A DNA stretch of 64,000 bases from Algisphaera sp039180025. GTDB lineage: Bacteria > Planctomycetota > Phycisphaerae > Phycisphaerales > Phycisphaeraceae. Where the stretch lies: assembly GCA_039180025.1 (NCBI GenBank), contig JBCDDZ010000005.1:1-64000 (forward strand), written 5' to 3'. A model generated the notes under the pieces. It did no database searches. It saw only the letters and a program-made list of their open reading frames with translations, and was not told the origin of the DNA. Both the position numbers and the translations under genes were made by a program. This document shows, one piece after another, positions 21,943 to 31,181 of this stretch. Numbering within the stretch: the first letter of the stretch is position 1; each line of letters begins with the position of its first letter.

Positions 21943-23782
21943 GACCGTCGAGCCCGAAGACTTCATCCGGCGGGTCCACGCCGGTCACGAACGCCTCCGG
22001 CGTTTCCGCCGCGCCCGCGTGATGTACCTGCGTCAGTACGTCGGCTCGTACTACGACCGCGACCGGGGCGAGATCGGCAACGAACCGCTCAACCTGATCT
22101 TCAACGCGATCCGCGTGCTGCTGCCGAACCTGGTCCTGTCGTTCCCGACGCACAAGGTCACGTCGAAGTTCATGCGGCACCAGTTCTACGCCGACCTGCT
22201 CGGCCTCGCGCTCGACCAGAACAGCAAAGACCTCAAGATCAAGGACACCTATCGGCGGGTGATCGTCGATTCGCTGTTTGCGATGGGCATCCTCAAGACC
22301 GGGTTGTCGGACTCGAACCAGGCGATCTATTTCGACGAAGACGACCCGATCGACCCCGGCGAGGTGTACACCGAGGCCGTGGACTTCGACAACTTCGTGT
22401 TCGATCCGGGGGCCAACCGGATCAAGGACGGGTTGTTCGTCGGCGACCGCATCGTCGTGCCCCGCCAGCCCCTGCTCGACTCGGGCTTCTACGACAACGA
22501 CGCGCTCGTGAAGCTGCCCTCCGCGGCCGAGTCCCGCGTGGACAAGCGGGCCGACGACCTGTCGAACCGCAAGGCCGACTACTCGGTGTTGCACGACTTC
22601 CAGGACGAGATCGCGCTGGTCGAGTGTTGGGTTCCCGAGGCCAACGCCATCGTCACCGTGCCGGACGTTGCGGGGTACACGGACCAGTACCTCCGTGTCG
22701 AGGACTACCACGGCCCCAAGGAAGGCCCGTACACGTTCCTTAATCTCTCCCCGCCGGTGCCCGCCAACCCGCTGCACGTCGTGCCGGTCGGCATCTGGTA
22801 CGACCTGCACGTCCTGGCCAACCGGATGGCGAAGAAGATCATCGAACAGGCCGAGCGTCAGAAGGACGTGGGCGTGTATCGGCCGTCGAACGCGGACGAC
22901 GCCGAGTCGGTGAAGGAAGCCGCGGACGGCGAGATGGTCGCGGTGGACAACCCCGAGTCCGTCAACACGCTTTCGTTCGGGGGACAGAACCCGTCGAACA
23001 TGCAGCAGATCGCCAACCTGCAAATCTGGTTCAACGAGATGGCGGCGAATCCGCAGGCCACCGGCGGCCGTGCCCTCGACGCCGACTCGGCGACCGAGGC
23101 CCAAATCCTCCAACAGAACGCGGGGGTGGGTCTCGAAGACATGAAAGACCTCGTGTACACGATGGCCCAGGAAGAAGGCGAGAAGCGGGCGTGGTACTTC
23201 CACACCGACCCCTTTCTGAACGTGCCGCTGACTAAGCGCATCCGGGTCGGTCAGCGGCAGCCCGATGGATCAATCAGACCCGGCCGCCGCGAAACGGTTC
23301 AGTTAACCTTGACCCCCGAGATGAGGGAGGGCGACTTCCTCGACTACAACTTCGCCATCGAGCCCGAGTCGCTGGGTAGGGTCGATTCCACCACACGGCA
23401 GCGGCGTCTGATCGAGTTCTTCGTCAACGTCGTTCCCTCCGTCGCCACGGCCGCCCAAATCCTGGCCCAGCTGGGACAACCGATGAGCGTGCAGCGGGTG
23501 CTGACGCTAGCGGCCAAGAACCTCAACATCGACTGGATCGACGAGGTGTTTGACGACCCGGAGGTGGTCGCGGTCACGCAAGCGTTGATCGATTCGGTGC
23601 CCGACGCGGCCGGGTCTCAGGCGATCCCGGCGGCACAACAGACGAACCCCAAGGCCCGCTTACAAGAGTTACTTCAACAAGGCGGGCAACTCGCCACCAC
23701 CAAGCAGGTACGGCCAGCCTCCGTCCGATCGGACGCCCAGCGCGGTGCCGCGGGGGCTCAGGCCGACCTATTGATTAGGTAA
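21935..23782 (+). CDS. Portal protein
   Basis: 615 residues from the ATG at 21,935, the overlapping start next to the TerL stop; an in-frame start further upstream lies inside TerL and is unlikely. Features are typical of podovirus portals: an N-terminal basic helix (ERLRRFRRARVMYLRQYVG), GNEPLNLIFNAIRVLLPNLVL, a wing region with VDFDNFVFDPGANR, a long stem-like helix (LHVLANRMAKKIIEQAERQ), VAVDNPESVNTLSFGGQNP and a Gln-rich C-terminus. It forms the ring at the packaging vertex. Directly followed by an antisense moron. Confidence 0.75.
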   Translation: MPKTVEPEDFIRRVHAGHERLRRFRRARVMYLRQYVGSYYDRDRGEIGNEPLNLIFNAIRVLLPNLVLSFPTHKVTSKFMRHQFYADLLGLALDQNSKDLKIKDTYRRVIVDSLFAMGILKTGLSDSNQAIYFDEDDPIDPGEVYTEAVDFDNFVFDPGANRIKDGLFVGDRIVVPRQPLLDSGFYDNDALVKLPSAAESRVDKRADDLSNRKADYSVLHDFQDEIALVECWVPEANAIVTVPDVAGYTDQYLRVEDYHGPKEGPYTFLNLSPPVPANPLHVVPVGIWYDLHVLANRMAKKIIEQAERQKDVGVYRPSNADDAESVKEAADGEMVAVDNPESVNTLSFGGQNPSNMQQIANLQIWFNEMAANPQATGGRALDADSATEAQILQQNAGVGLEDMKDLVYTMAQEEGEKRAWYFHTDPFLNVPLTKRIRVGQRQPDGSIRPGRRETVQLTLTPEMREGDFLDYNFAIEPESLGRVDSTTRQRRLIEFFVNVVPSVATAAQILAQLGQPMSVQRVLTLAAKNLNIDWIDEVFDDPEVVAVTQALIDSVPDAAGSQAIPAAQQTNPKARLQELLQQGGQLATTKQVRPASVRSDAQRGAAGAQADLLIR

Positions 23783-24262
23783 CGTAAGAATGGCTTTTTG
23801 ACCTTGATGGGTGAGTTCGTAGCTGTCAGAAATTCCTTGCCCGTGAAATACACGGGAGATAAATCCTCGCTTCTTTAAATCTTCAATAGCATTTGTGAAC
23901 TCGATTTTTGAACGTCTTTCCAACGGCCCGTAGACGCTTGAGCTAATAATCAGTGAATCCTTTTGCTTGAACATTATCAGCAGTTCAGTTTCGACACTTG
24001 ACAGGTTCTTGTTGCTAACCATCGCGGTATTTGCCGCCAGTTGTTTGTATTTCTTCACCTGCTCTCGAAGGGACGAATTGTCTTTTTCTAGCCGCTCGAT
24101 TTTCTCTTGCAGTAAGTCTCGATTCTCACTGATTGCTGCATTATTCGATTTTAATTGCTCAAGATTCTGGTTCAGCAAATCATAAGCCGACTTCAATATG
24201 TCGAAGTGTGCCGCATCAAGCACCTTGCCTTTAAGCCCCGAAAGCATACCGGTTACATCCAT
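23768..24262 (-). CDS. Coiled-coil winged-helix-like moron
   Basis: 164 residues. A long coiled coil (about residues 25-75: LLNQNLEQLKSNNAAISENRDLLQEKIERLEKDNSSLREQVKKYKQL) precedes a C-terminal winged-helix-like part (LLIMFKQKDSLIISSSVYGPLERRSKIEFTNAIEDLKKRGFI...YELTHQGQKAIL), typical of small regulators or immunity sensors. It is visibly AT-rich, antisense to the late operon, and has its own AT-rich promoter region (AAAATATATTT) and AAAGGAACG site. Its 3' end overlaps the portal 3' end by 15 bases. Confidence 0.6.
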   Translation of the reverse strand: MDVTGMLSGLKGKVLDAAHFDILKSAYDLLNQNLEQLKSNNAAISENRDLLQEKIERLEKDNSSLREQVKKYKQLAANTAMVSNKNLSSVETELLIMFKQKDSLIISSSVYGPLERRSKIEFTNAIEDLKKRGFISRVFHGQGISDSYELTHQGQKAILTLPNQ

Positions 24263-24318
24263 CTGCTCGTTCCTTTGCGTGTGTAAATATATTTTAACGA
24301 AACTACGGGATCACATGT

Positions 24319-24639
24319 ATGCCTCTCTACTCTTACGAATGCGAGTCCTGCGGCCACGCCGACGACGAGTTCCAGCGGATGGTCGACGCGCCATTGACGC
24401 GGTGCCCGGTCTGTGGTGCCGACACCTACTCGAAGCAGGTCTCGCTCCCGAACACGGACATGACCGAGTTTCACACCCCGATCGAGATGCTCTCGGTCGC
24501 GGGGCACCCCGACGACACCGCTGAGCTTCAACGCAAGCTCGGTTCGGATATCGAAGTGCGCGACGGCGTGCCGATCGCCCGCACGCGCAAGCAGAAGCTC
24601 CACGTCCTGAAAACACTCGGCTACACGGAGGGAAACTGA
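24319..24639 (+). CDS. FmdB-type zinc-ribbon protein
   Basis: 106 residues beginning MPLYSYECESCGHADDEFQRM with a second pair CPVCG, the four-cysteine zinc ribbon of the FmdB family of putative regulators, which is common in phage genomes near capsid genes. The C-terminal 60 residues are charged and unassigned. It lies between portal and scaffold and may act as an assembly or regulatory accessory; function not established. Confidence 0.65.
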   Translation: MPLYSYECESCGHADDEFQRMVDAPLTRCPVCGADTYSKQVSLPNTDMTEFHTPIEMLSVAGHPDDTAELQRKLGSDIEVRDGVPIARTRKQKLHVLKTLGYTEGN

Positions 24640-24746
24640 CCGAGAAAACTTGGCTTTTTTACGTTTCTTGAGGTTTAATTCAGTAACCATTTCTTACGGC
24701 CTACCCCGCCCGTTCTGGACGGCAGCCCGACTCCTGGAGAAAAATC

Positions 24747-25916
24747 ATGTCGATGACCCCCGGCGCTTCTGCGCCCGACGACGGCTCGTCTGCCGGTGAA
24801 GAACCGCAAACCACCGAAGCCGACGAGGAAGTCGAAGCAAACTTTGAATCGACGGTCGGTGCCGCGCTGGCCGTCGCCAACGCGAAAGACAACGGCCTCG
24901 AACCCGACGAAGACGGCGACCACAAACACGACGACGAGACCGATCCGGTCGATGAGGCGGACGACGCCGGTGAGGACACCGGCGATCTCGATGACGGCCA
25001 CGAGTCGGCCGACGAACCCGAGTCCGACGCGGGCGATGACGAGGCCGTCGCGGACGAACCCGCGTCACCCCTTCCGGCCGCCCACGTCCGCTCGCTCAAG
25101 GCTTACGATTGGACCGACGCCGAGATCGAGGCGGGTCTGAAAGCCGACCCCACGGGGTTCCCGGCGATGGCCGCCAAGGTCCACCAGACGCGGAACTCCG
25201 AGCTTGCCCGCTGGGCCGAGATTGGACGCTCACGTCAACCCCCGCCCCCGCCCCCGGAAGTGCCCCCGGATGTTTCGGCTCACGGGCAACGGTCGTCGCA
25301 GGCCGACCTGTCGGTGGCCGACGGGTTTCCGGGGGCCAATCTTCCGGGGGCCGGGCTTCCGGGGGTCAAGCCGCTGGACCTCGACGCCTTGCAGGAGAAG
25401 TACGGCGACGACGAGCAGATCACCGAGGTGGTTCAGACCGTGAATACCGCGGTCGAGCGGCTGAATAAGATCATCCCGCAAGTCGAAACCTCGCTGAACC
25501 GCGTCCAGCAAACCGAGCAGGACGCGCTCGAAAAGACGGTCAACGCGTTCTTCTCGACCGGCGAACTCAAGCAGTACGCCGAAGTCTACGGGCCGGACTT
25601 CGGATCGCTCACGGACGAGCAACACGCGGCCCGCATCCGCGTCCTGCAAACCGCGGACGCCCTGAGCATCGGTGCCCAGGCCCAGGGCCACAACCTCGGC
25701 GTCACCGACGCCCTGCAAATGGCCCACGACATGGTGGCCGGTGACTACAAGGTCAAGGTGGCCCGCGGCTCACTCAAGGCCAAGGCGAAGCAGCGGCAAC
25801 GCGGCATCACCTTCAAGCCGAGCAGCAAGACCAAACGCGCCAGCGCCCCCACGGGGGAACAAGCGTTGGAGGCCAAGGTCGGGGCCAAGCTCCGTGCTTT
25901 GCAGGGCAACCTCTAA
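24747..25916 (+). CDS. Probable scaffold protein
   Basis: 389 residues, very acidic in the first 110 (DEDGDHKHDDETDPVDEADDAGEDTGDLDDGHESADEPESDAGDDE). Then a helix (RSLKAYDWTDAEIEAGLKADPTGF), a Pro-rich insert coded by (CCCCCG)n and CTTCCGGGGG repeats (about residues 165-210), a coiled coil (YGDDEQITEVVQTVNTAVERLNKIIPQVETSLNRVQQ) and a basic C-terminus (KAKAKQRQRGITFKPSSKTKR). Acidic N-terminus, helical middle, basic tail and position directly before the capsid gene fit a capsid scaffold. Confidence 0.65.
   Translation: MSMTPGASAPDDGSSAGEEPQTTEADEEVEANFESTVGAALAVANAKDNGLEPDEDGDHKHDDETDPVDEADDAGEDTGDLDDGHESADEPESDAGDDEAVADEPASPLPAAHVRSLKAYDWTDAEIEAGLKADPTGFPAMAAKVHQTRNSELARWAEIGRSRQPPPPPPEVPPDVSAHGQRSSQADLSVADGFPGANLPGAGLPGVKPLDLDALQEKYGDDEQITEVVQTVNTAVERLNKIIPQVETSLNRVQQTEQDALEKTVNAFFSTGELKQYAEVYGPDFGSLTDEQHAARIRVLQTADALSIGAQAQGHNLGVTDALQMAHDMVAGDYKVKVARGSLKAKAKQRQRGITFKPSSKTKRASAPTGEQALEAKVGAKLRALQGNL
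25252..25364. repeat. Cluster of dispersed CTTCCGGGGGC repeats inside scaffold gene
   Basis: CCCCGGAA at 25,252 preceded by CCCCCG units, then TTCCGGGG at 25,327, 25,342 and 25,357 at a regular 15-base spacing. The regular cluster encodes FPGANLPGAGLPGVKPL, so the repeats have expanded the protein in frame. Confidence 0.6.
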
Positions 25917-25973
25917 GCCCTGACCGTTTCGTGACTCGTTTTTTATCTCTCACCTCCTTTCCGGGGACACATC

Positions 25974-27059
25974 ATGGGACTGACCATCGCGGATCACACC
26001 GATCTGCTCCGCACCACGCTGCAAGAACTGCCCGATGGGGAATTCGAGGTGGCGTATGACTCGCAGCGCTTCGAGTTCGCCAACATCTACACCACCAACC
26101 CCAAGCGCATCGACGGCGGTACGTCGATCAAACGCAACATCATGCTGGACGAGCGCGGCAACGCCCGCTACCGGCAGATGTTCGACCTCGACACGCCGAC
26201 CGTGAAGCCGCTCCACAAGGAGATCGACGTGCCCTGGGCGCTCGTGGGCACGGACTACTCGTGGGACGTGTTCGAGTTGAAGACCCAGATGTCGAGCACC
26301 AAGGCGTACATCGACCTGGTGCGCTCGCGTCGGGTCGAGGCCAAGTGGGGCCTGTCGGAACTGCTGGAAGACCGCGGCTGGCTCACGCCGCAGAACCAGG
26401 CCGACCGCACCAACCCCTACGGCATCCCGTACTACCTCAACTTCCGTGACTCCGGCAGCACGGGCGCGGGCTTCGACGGCCAGACCATCCGCTTCGGCGA
26501 CGGCTCGACCTCGAACATCTGCGCCGGGATCGACGCCTCGGCCGAGAAGAAGTGGCGGAACTACGCCGCGACCTACACCGCGATCGACGCGGCCTTCCTC
26601 ACCACGCTCCGCACCGCCTTCGTCTTCACGAAGTTCACGGCACCGGCGTTGCTCAAGGACCGGCCCGCCAGCACCGACCGCGGCCCGATGGCCAAGTTCT
26701 ACTGCGGCCTGAGCGAGTACGTCGAACTGCAAGCCCTCATGGACTCGCGGGACGACAACAACATCCCCAACGAGGTGTTCGGCCACATCCTGGCCCACAT
26801 CGACGGAGTGTTCTCGATCAACGGCTACCCCGTGGTCGGCATCCCGCAACTCGAAGGGGTCGAGTTCGACCCGTTCTACTTCGTGGACTGGTCGAAGCTG
26901 CAACCCGTCGTCCACGCCGGTTACTGGATGGAAGAAAGCGATCCCGCTCCGTCGTCCAACCAGCACACCGTCATCAGCGTGTACGTCGATGCCGCCCACA
27001 ACAACCTGTGCCTCAACCGCCGAGCCGCAGGCTTCGTCGTCCACAAACAAGTCGCCTAA
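25974..27059 (+). CDS. Major capsid protein
   Basis: 361 residues, GGGGACAC site before the ATG. Located right after the scaffold, with the general composition of podovirus capsid proteins: an N-terminal arm MGLTIADHTDLLRTTLQELPDGEFEVAYDSQRFE, a central domain with GSTSNICAGIDASAEKKWRNYAATY (about residues 175-200), and a late segment INGYPVVGIPQLEGVEFDPFYFVDW typical of phage coat proteins. No cleavage site is evident. Assignment is by size, position and overall resemblance to coat proteins. Confidence 0.7.
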   Translation: MGLTIADHTDLLRTTLQELPDGEFEVAYDSQRFEFANIYTTNPKRIDGGTSIKRNIMLDERGNARYRQMFDLDTPTVKPLHKEIDVPWALVGTDYSWDVFELKTQMSSTKAYIDLVRSRRVEAKWGLSELLEDRGWLTPQNQADRTNPYGIPYYLNFRDSGSTGAGFDGQTIRFGDGSTSNICAGIDASAEKKWRNYAATYTAIDAAFLTTLRTAFVFTKFTAPALLKDRPASTDRGPMAKFYCGLSEYVELQALMDSRDDNNIPNEVFGHILAHIDGVFSINGYPVVGIPQLEGVEFDPFYFVDWSKLQPVVHAGYWMEESDPAPSSNQHTVISVYVDAAHNNLCLNRRAAGFVVHKQVA

Positions 27060-27060
27060 C

Positions 27061-27085
27061 CCCCGCCCCCGGAAGCCCCCCGGAA
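27061..27085. repeat. CCCCCG microsatellite with two TTCCGGGG-type words after capsid gene
   Basis: Directly behind the capsid stop, CCCCCG units lead into GGAAG, then a second CCCCCCGGAAG. Two copies of the dispersed word here fall in non-coding DNA, showing that the word is not simply a coding feature. Confidence 0.5.
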
Positions 27086-27147
27086 GTTTTCTGAGGCGTC
27101 TCCGCAGGTTTGTTCTTCATCTTTATCAATCCACAGGAGTATCCTCC

Positions 27148-27933
27148 ATGCCGAGCAAAGTGTTCTACGGCGAACCGGGCCGCGTGACCCAGCCCTCGCC
27201 TTCCGTCTGGGGCGACTGCCCCCAAGAACTGTTGGCTCAGTTCGGTGCCGGTCTGTTCGTCCACAAGGACTTCGACGGGTCGGACGCGACCCTGCCAGGT
27301 CTGGCCAACGACGGCGACGCGCCCACCTTCGGCTACTCGAGCGTCGGGGATACCGTCCTCGATATCGTCACCGGCAGCGTGGACAACAACGCCGCCGCGA
27401 TCTTCACCCGGCCCTTGGACTTGGTGCAAAAGAACAGCGGTGTGAAGGTCTGGGCCGAAGCCTCGATCGCGCTGGCGGCGGTTGCCGATCAGGGCGTGTA
27501 CTTCGGCCTCGCCGAACTCGCCGCGCTCGACCTCGACGTGGTGGCCGACGACGCCGGTGACGTGGCCGCCGAGTCGGTGATCGGCTTCCTGCAAGCCGCC
27601 GACGACACCGACGCCTTCGACGCCATCACCCGCGTGGACGCCGGAGCGACGACCGAGGTGCTGGCCGACGTGACCAACGCCAGCGCCATCCCCGCACCCG
27701 AACGGGCGTCCGTGGCCGCGGACACCTTCGTCAAGCTCGGCGTCCGGTTCGACGGCCGCGAGAATCTGGAGTTCTACGCCAACGGCGTCAAGGTGGCCTC
27801 GCTGACGCCGGACGACACGATCGATCAGGCCAAGTCCTACGGGGCCATCCTCGGTGTCAAGACCGGGGCCGCCGCGTCCCGCACCGTGCGGGTCGAGTTC
27901 TTCCGGGCCGCGTCCTACGACACCAACGCCTAG
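27148..27933 (+). CDS. Capsid decoration or head-associated protein
   Basis: 261 residues from the ATG at 27,148 (AGGAG site). Beta-rich sequence (VKVWAEASIALAAVADQGVYFGLAEL; TFVKLGVRFDGRENLEFYANGVKVASL; SRTVRVEFFRAASY) resembling a jelly-roll or concanavalin-like fold with a paired N-terminal strand region. Position directly after the coat protein and before the adaptor suggests a head decoration or minor head protein. No specific family recognised. Confidence 0.5.
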   Translation: MPSKVFYGEPGRVTQPSPSVWGDCPQELLAQFGAGLFVHKDFDGSDATLPGLANDGDAPTFGYSSVGDTVLDIVTGSVDNNAAAIFTRPLDLVQKNSGVKVWAEASIALAAVADQGVYFGLAELAALDLDVVADDAGDVAAESVIGFLQAADDTDAFDAITRVDAGATTEVLADVTNASAIPAPERASVAADTFVKLGVRFDGRENLEFYANGVKVASLTPDDTIDQAKSYGAILGVKTGAAASRTVRVEFFRAASYDTNA

Positions 27934-27948
27934 ACACACACTTGAGAG

Positions 27949-27987
27949 AGAGGCGGGCGGTTTTTCCGGGGTAGCCATTCCGCCTCT
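27949..27987 (+). terminator. Hairpin with T-rich tail after decoration gene
   Basis: AGAGGCGG (27,949-27,956) pairs with CCGCCTCT (27,980-27,987), followed by TCTCTTT. The loop is long (23 bases) and contains one copy of the dispersed TTCCGGGG word. A weak or partial terminator separating high-level head genes from tail genes is plausible. Confidence 0.4.
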
Positions 27988-28005
27988 TCTCTTTAGGGGC
28001 TAAAA

Positions 28006-28800
28006 ATGCCCGAACCCACCTCCGCGCTGACCTTCGGTGACCTCGTACTTGAAGCGGCCCACGCCGCCGGGGTGGCATATTACGGCGCGGACGGCAGCGA
28101 GGCCCCGCAAGTCCCGACGGACGCCCACGATCTGGCCGAAATGCAGCGGCTCGTGAACCACGCGATCCATGCCTTCATCGCGGACGCGCCGCCCACCGGC
28201 TGGCGCTGGCTGACGGTCACGCGGGCGATCGACCTCGTGGCCGGGACAGGCGACTACCCACTGCCCGACGATTTTTCCGGGGTGGTCGCCGGGCCGATCC
28301 ACTTCGCCGCCGACAGCGACAACTTCTCGGCCATCCGCTGGACCAGCGAAGCGACGATCCGCCGCTACCGGCAGGACGGCACCGCAAGCTCCACCACGCC
28401 GCACTCGGCCGCGATCCGCCGGATCGAAAGTACCCCCCGGAAGTGGGAGTTATTGGTGTACCCATCGCCGGGCGAGGCCGAGACGGTCGAGTTCCCCTAC
28501 GAGATCTACTTCGACCGGCTGACGACGCTCACCGATTACCTGCCTGTCCCCTTCCGGCACGACGAGACGCTGCGGGCCGCGGTCAAGGCCCAGGTCGAAG
28601 CCGACATCGACGACCTCTCCGGCGGCCCCCGGAAGCAGCGTTACCAGGAACTGCTGCAACAGAGCTACCTCATCGACGCCAAGTCGGCCCCGCGTCGGCT
28701 GGGCTACAACGCGAACCCGGTCCATCCTCGCACGCTGGCCGACCTGCGGGACTGGCGCAGCCACACCGATCGACCCAACGTGGACATCTCGGCCTTCTGA
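28006..28800 (+). CDS. Head-to-tail adaptor protein
   Basis: 264 residues: LTFGDLVLEAAHAAGVAYYG, DLAEMQRLVNHAIHAFIADAPPTGWRWLTVTRAIDL and a long C-terminal helical region (RHDETLRAAVKAQVEADIDDLSGGPRKQRYQELLQQS). An N-terminal helical bundle with WxW and a DYPLPDDF beta segment is typical of podovirus adaptor proteins that bind the portal ring. It sits between the head genes and the nozzle, where such a protein is expected. Confidence 0.65.
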   Translation: MPEPTSALTFGDLVLEAAHAAGVAYYGADGSEAPQVPTDAHDLAEMQRLVNHAIHAFIADAPPTGWRWLTVTRAIDLVAGTGDYPLPDDFSGVVAGPIHFAADSDNFSAIRWTSEATIRRYRQDGTASSTTPHSAAIRRIESTPRKWELLVYPSPGEAETVEFPYEIYFDRLTTLTDYLPVPFRHDETLRAAVKAQVEADIDDLSGGPRKQRYQELLQQSYLIDAKSAPRRLGYNANPVHPRTLADLRDWRSHTDRPNVDISAF

Positions 28801-28802
28801 CC

Positions 28803-31181
28803 ATGCCCCGGCCCTTACCCCCTATCGGATTGAACTTCCCCGCGAAGGGCTTGACCGAGAACACCCCGTTCTCCCGCGTGCCGCCTGGTTATTCGCCGGG
28901 CGCGCTCAACGTGCGGCCGTTCGATGCGGCCGACGAGCGTTTGCGTGGCGGCCAACGCCCCGGCACCGGGCTTTATCTCAATGACGCGGTACAGGCGGAC
29001 ACCCCGATCCAACGGCTGATCCAGGGCGACGTTCCGAGTGTCCCGGTCTTCGTCGCCGGTGACTTCAACGAGAACTTCGCGGTTGGCGGAAGCGGGAACC
29101 TGACCACCGTGTTCCCGAGTTGGTCGGAGTTCGATCTGGACTACAGCAACGCTTCGCTCAGTGCGGGTTTTCTGAATTTTACGAACGACACCGGATCGGG
29201 CCTCGATCTTTGGGATGACAACGTTGGCAACTTCGGGACCATCCTTGCCCTCCGGCCCACTACCGGAACCGATCCGGCCGCGGCTTGGACCATGACGATG
29301 CCGATCACCTTCGACCCGTCCGAGCCGATCGACGGGAACTCAAGTGGCGACGCGGCGTTCCAGTTGTTCATCGGCGGCCAAGCCCGAAACAACGCGGGGA
29401 GTCTCGAAGGTATCGGTGTCTTCCTGACGCACGACGTGGATGGGCCGATCCAGCCCGGCCTTGTGTTCTTGACCCCGTGTGCCGCGGGTGCGGCCAACGT
29501 GCAGTCTCTCCCGCTGCAAGCGGTGAGCGGGTCAGATTCGACGGTGGCAGCTCGTGATGCCGTGTCGTGGACCTTTACATTGTCGTTCGACGGCACCAAC
29601 GAGTACACCGCGACGCTCTCTGGAGGCGGGCTGGCTTCGACGATCTCGTTGACCTTCAACCGCTCCGATTTCAGCGGCGTGGGCTCCACGGATTACACGA
29701 ACTCTGCCAACGACGGGCTGTTCATCGGTGCCCGCGACATCTTCGATCTGGCCGATGGCACCCTGCTGCATGTCGGCTCGATGACCTACGGCCCCGGCGA
29801 TCCCGGCGGCTTCACCACCCGCAGCACCTACTTGGTCGCGGTCGCGGGGGGTGATGTCTACCGCTCTGACACACCGCCCTCGGCCATGACAGCGAGTACG
29901 GGTGGGGCGAACGCTTTGGACACCAGCACCTTCCTTATTACCGCGGTTGCCGCCGCCCCCTCGCCGAGTGATAGCGCCCCGACCAACACGCAGCGTCATA
30001 TCTACTTCGCGGACGGAACGAACTACCAACGCCTGAATCTTTCCACCAACACCGTCTCGACGTGGGCGGCCGTGACGGGGACGCTGCCGACCGATGGGGC
30101 GGGGAACGTGGCCCGAATCGGAGCGCTGTACCGCAACCGGCTCGTGCTGGCGGGACTGCCCGAAGACCCCCAGAACTGGTCCATGTCCCGTTCCGGTGAC
30201 GCCCTGGATTACGACTTCTCGCCCGCCGTCACCAGCGCCCTCCAGGCGGTGGCCGGGAACAACACCGATGCCGGGCTCGTGGCGGATCGCATCACCGCCT
30301 TGATCCCCTACAGCGACGACACCCTCATCTTCGGCGGCGACCGCACGATCTGGCGGATGACCGGCGACCCGGCCGAAGGCGGACGGCTCGACGCGATCAG
30401 CTACGACATCGGCATCGTGGGACCGGACGCCTTTGCCCGCGACCCGTTCGGCAACATCTACTTCATGGGCACGAACGGGCTGAACCGGATGTCGCCCGGC
30501 AGCGGAGCGCCCGAACTGGTGTCTAGCGGGAAACTCGACAAGACCTTCTCGAACATCAACCTTGTGCTGACGCGGGTGTTGCTGGCGTGGAACCGAGATC
30601 GGCAGGGCTTGCACATCTTCTTCTCGCTGTACACCGAGCCGGCCGCGGCACCGATCCATTATTGGTACGACCAGCGCACCGATTCGCTCTGGCCGGAGCA
30701 GTACCCGATCAGCAATGGACCCACCGCGGTGGCCGTCTTCGACGGCGACGCCCCGGCGGATCGTGCCCTCGTGTTAGGCGGGCTGGACGGTTATCTGCGT
30801 AACCAATCGAACGCACGAACGGTGGACGCAGACGGCACCGCCGATACTGCAATCGAAAGCTATGTAGATATTGGCCCGTTTGCTCCATCGGGAACCGGCA
30901 AGCGCTCACTGTTGTCCGCGATGCAGTTCACCCTTGGCGACGAGTCCGGGGACGGGACGGTCGAGGTATACGCCGAACCCACGGCCGAGCAAACGGTCGA
31001 GGCAACCGTCCCGCGGGTGACTCGAACGATCTCGGGGGGTATCGGGCGGTGGATCAGGCACCGCGTCGGCGACGCCTACTTCCGGTTCCGGTTGCGGAAC
31101 ACCGGCACGACCTCGTGGTCCTACGAGGCCGAGCTGGCCGAATTCCGGGGGGCGGGGCGTCAACGTGCGGGAGGTCGGTGA
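28803..31181 (+). CDS. Tail nozzle protein with inserted lectin-like domain
   Basis: 792 residues. The N-terminus (MPRPLPPIGLNFPAKGLTENTPFSRVPPGYSPGALNVRPFD) and the C-terminal beta-propeller-like region from about residue 340 (ARIGALYRNRLVLAGLPEDPQNWSMSRSGDALDYDF, DRITALIPYSDDTLIFGGDRTIWRM, DPFGNIYFMGTNGLNRM) match short-tail nozzle (tail tubular B-like) proteins. Residues about 80-335 look like an inserted concanavalin/LamG-type sandwich (FNENFAVGG, FPSWSEFDLDYSNASLSAGF, WTFTLSFDGTNEYTATL), which could bind sugars at the tail tip. The stop overlaps the next start (TGATG). Confidence 0.65.
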   Translation: MPRPLPPIGLNFPAKGLTENTPFSRVPPGYSPGALNVRPFDAADERLRGGQRPGTGLYLNDAVQADTPIQRLIQGDVPSVPVFVAGDFNENFAVGGSGNLTTVFPSWSEFDLDYSNASLSAGFLNFTNDTGSGLDLWDDNVGNFGTILALRPTTGTDPAAAWTMTMPITFDPSEPIDGNSSGDAAFQLFIGGQARNNAGSLEGIGVFLTHDVDGPIQPGLVFLTPCAAGAANVQSLPLQAVSGSDSTVAARDAVSWTFTLSFDGTNEYTATLSGGGLASTISLTFNRSDFSGVGSTDYTNSANDGLFIGARDIFDLADGTLLHVGSMTYGPGDPGGFTTRSTYLVAVAGGDVYRSDTPPSAMTASTGGANALDTSTFLITAVAAAPSPSDSAPTNTQRHIYFADGTNYQRLNLSTNTVSTWAAVTGTLPTDGAGNVARIGALYRNRLVLAGLPEDPQNWSMSRSGDALDYDFSPAVTSALQAVAGNNTDAGLVADRITALIPYSDDTLIFGGDRTIWRMTGDPAEGGRLDAISYDIGIVGPDAFARDPFGNIYFMGTNGLNRMSPGSGAPELVSSGKLDKTFSNINLVLTRVLLAWNRDRQGLHIFFSLYTEPAAAPIHYWYDQRTDSLWPEQYPISNGPTAVAVFDGDAPADRALVLGGLDGYLRNQSNARTVDADGTADTAIESYVDIGPFAPSGTGKRSLLSAMQFTLGDESGDGTVEVYAEPTAEQTVEATVPRVTRTISGGIGRWIRHRVGDAYFRFRLRNTGTTSWSYEAELAEFRGAGRQRAGGR

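Noticed and set aside
24660..24745. Possible extra small gene between the FmdB-like gene and the scaffold
   Set aside because: Only short frames without a ribosome site; the stretch is best seen as the scaffold leader.
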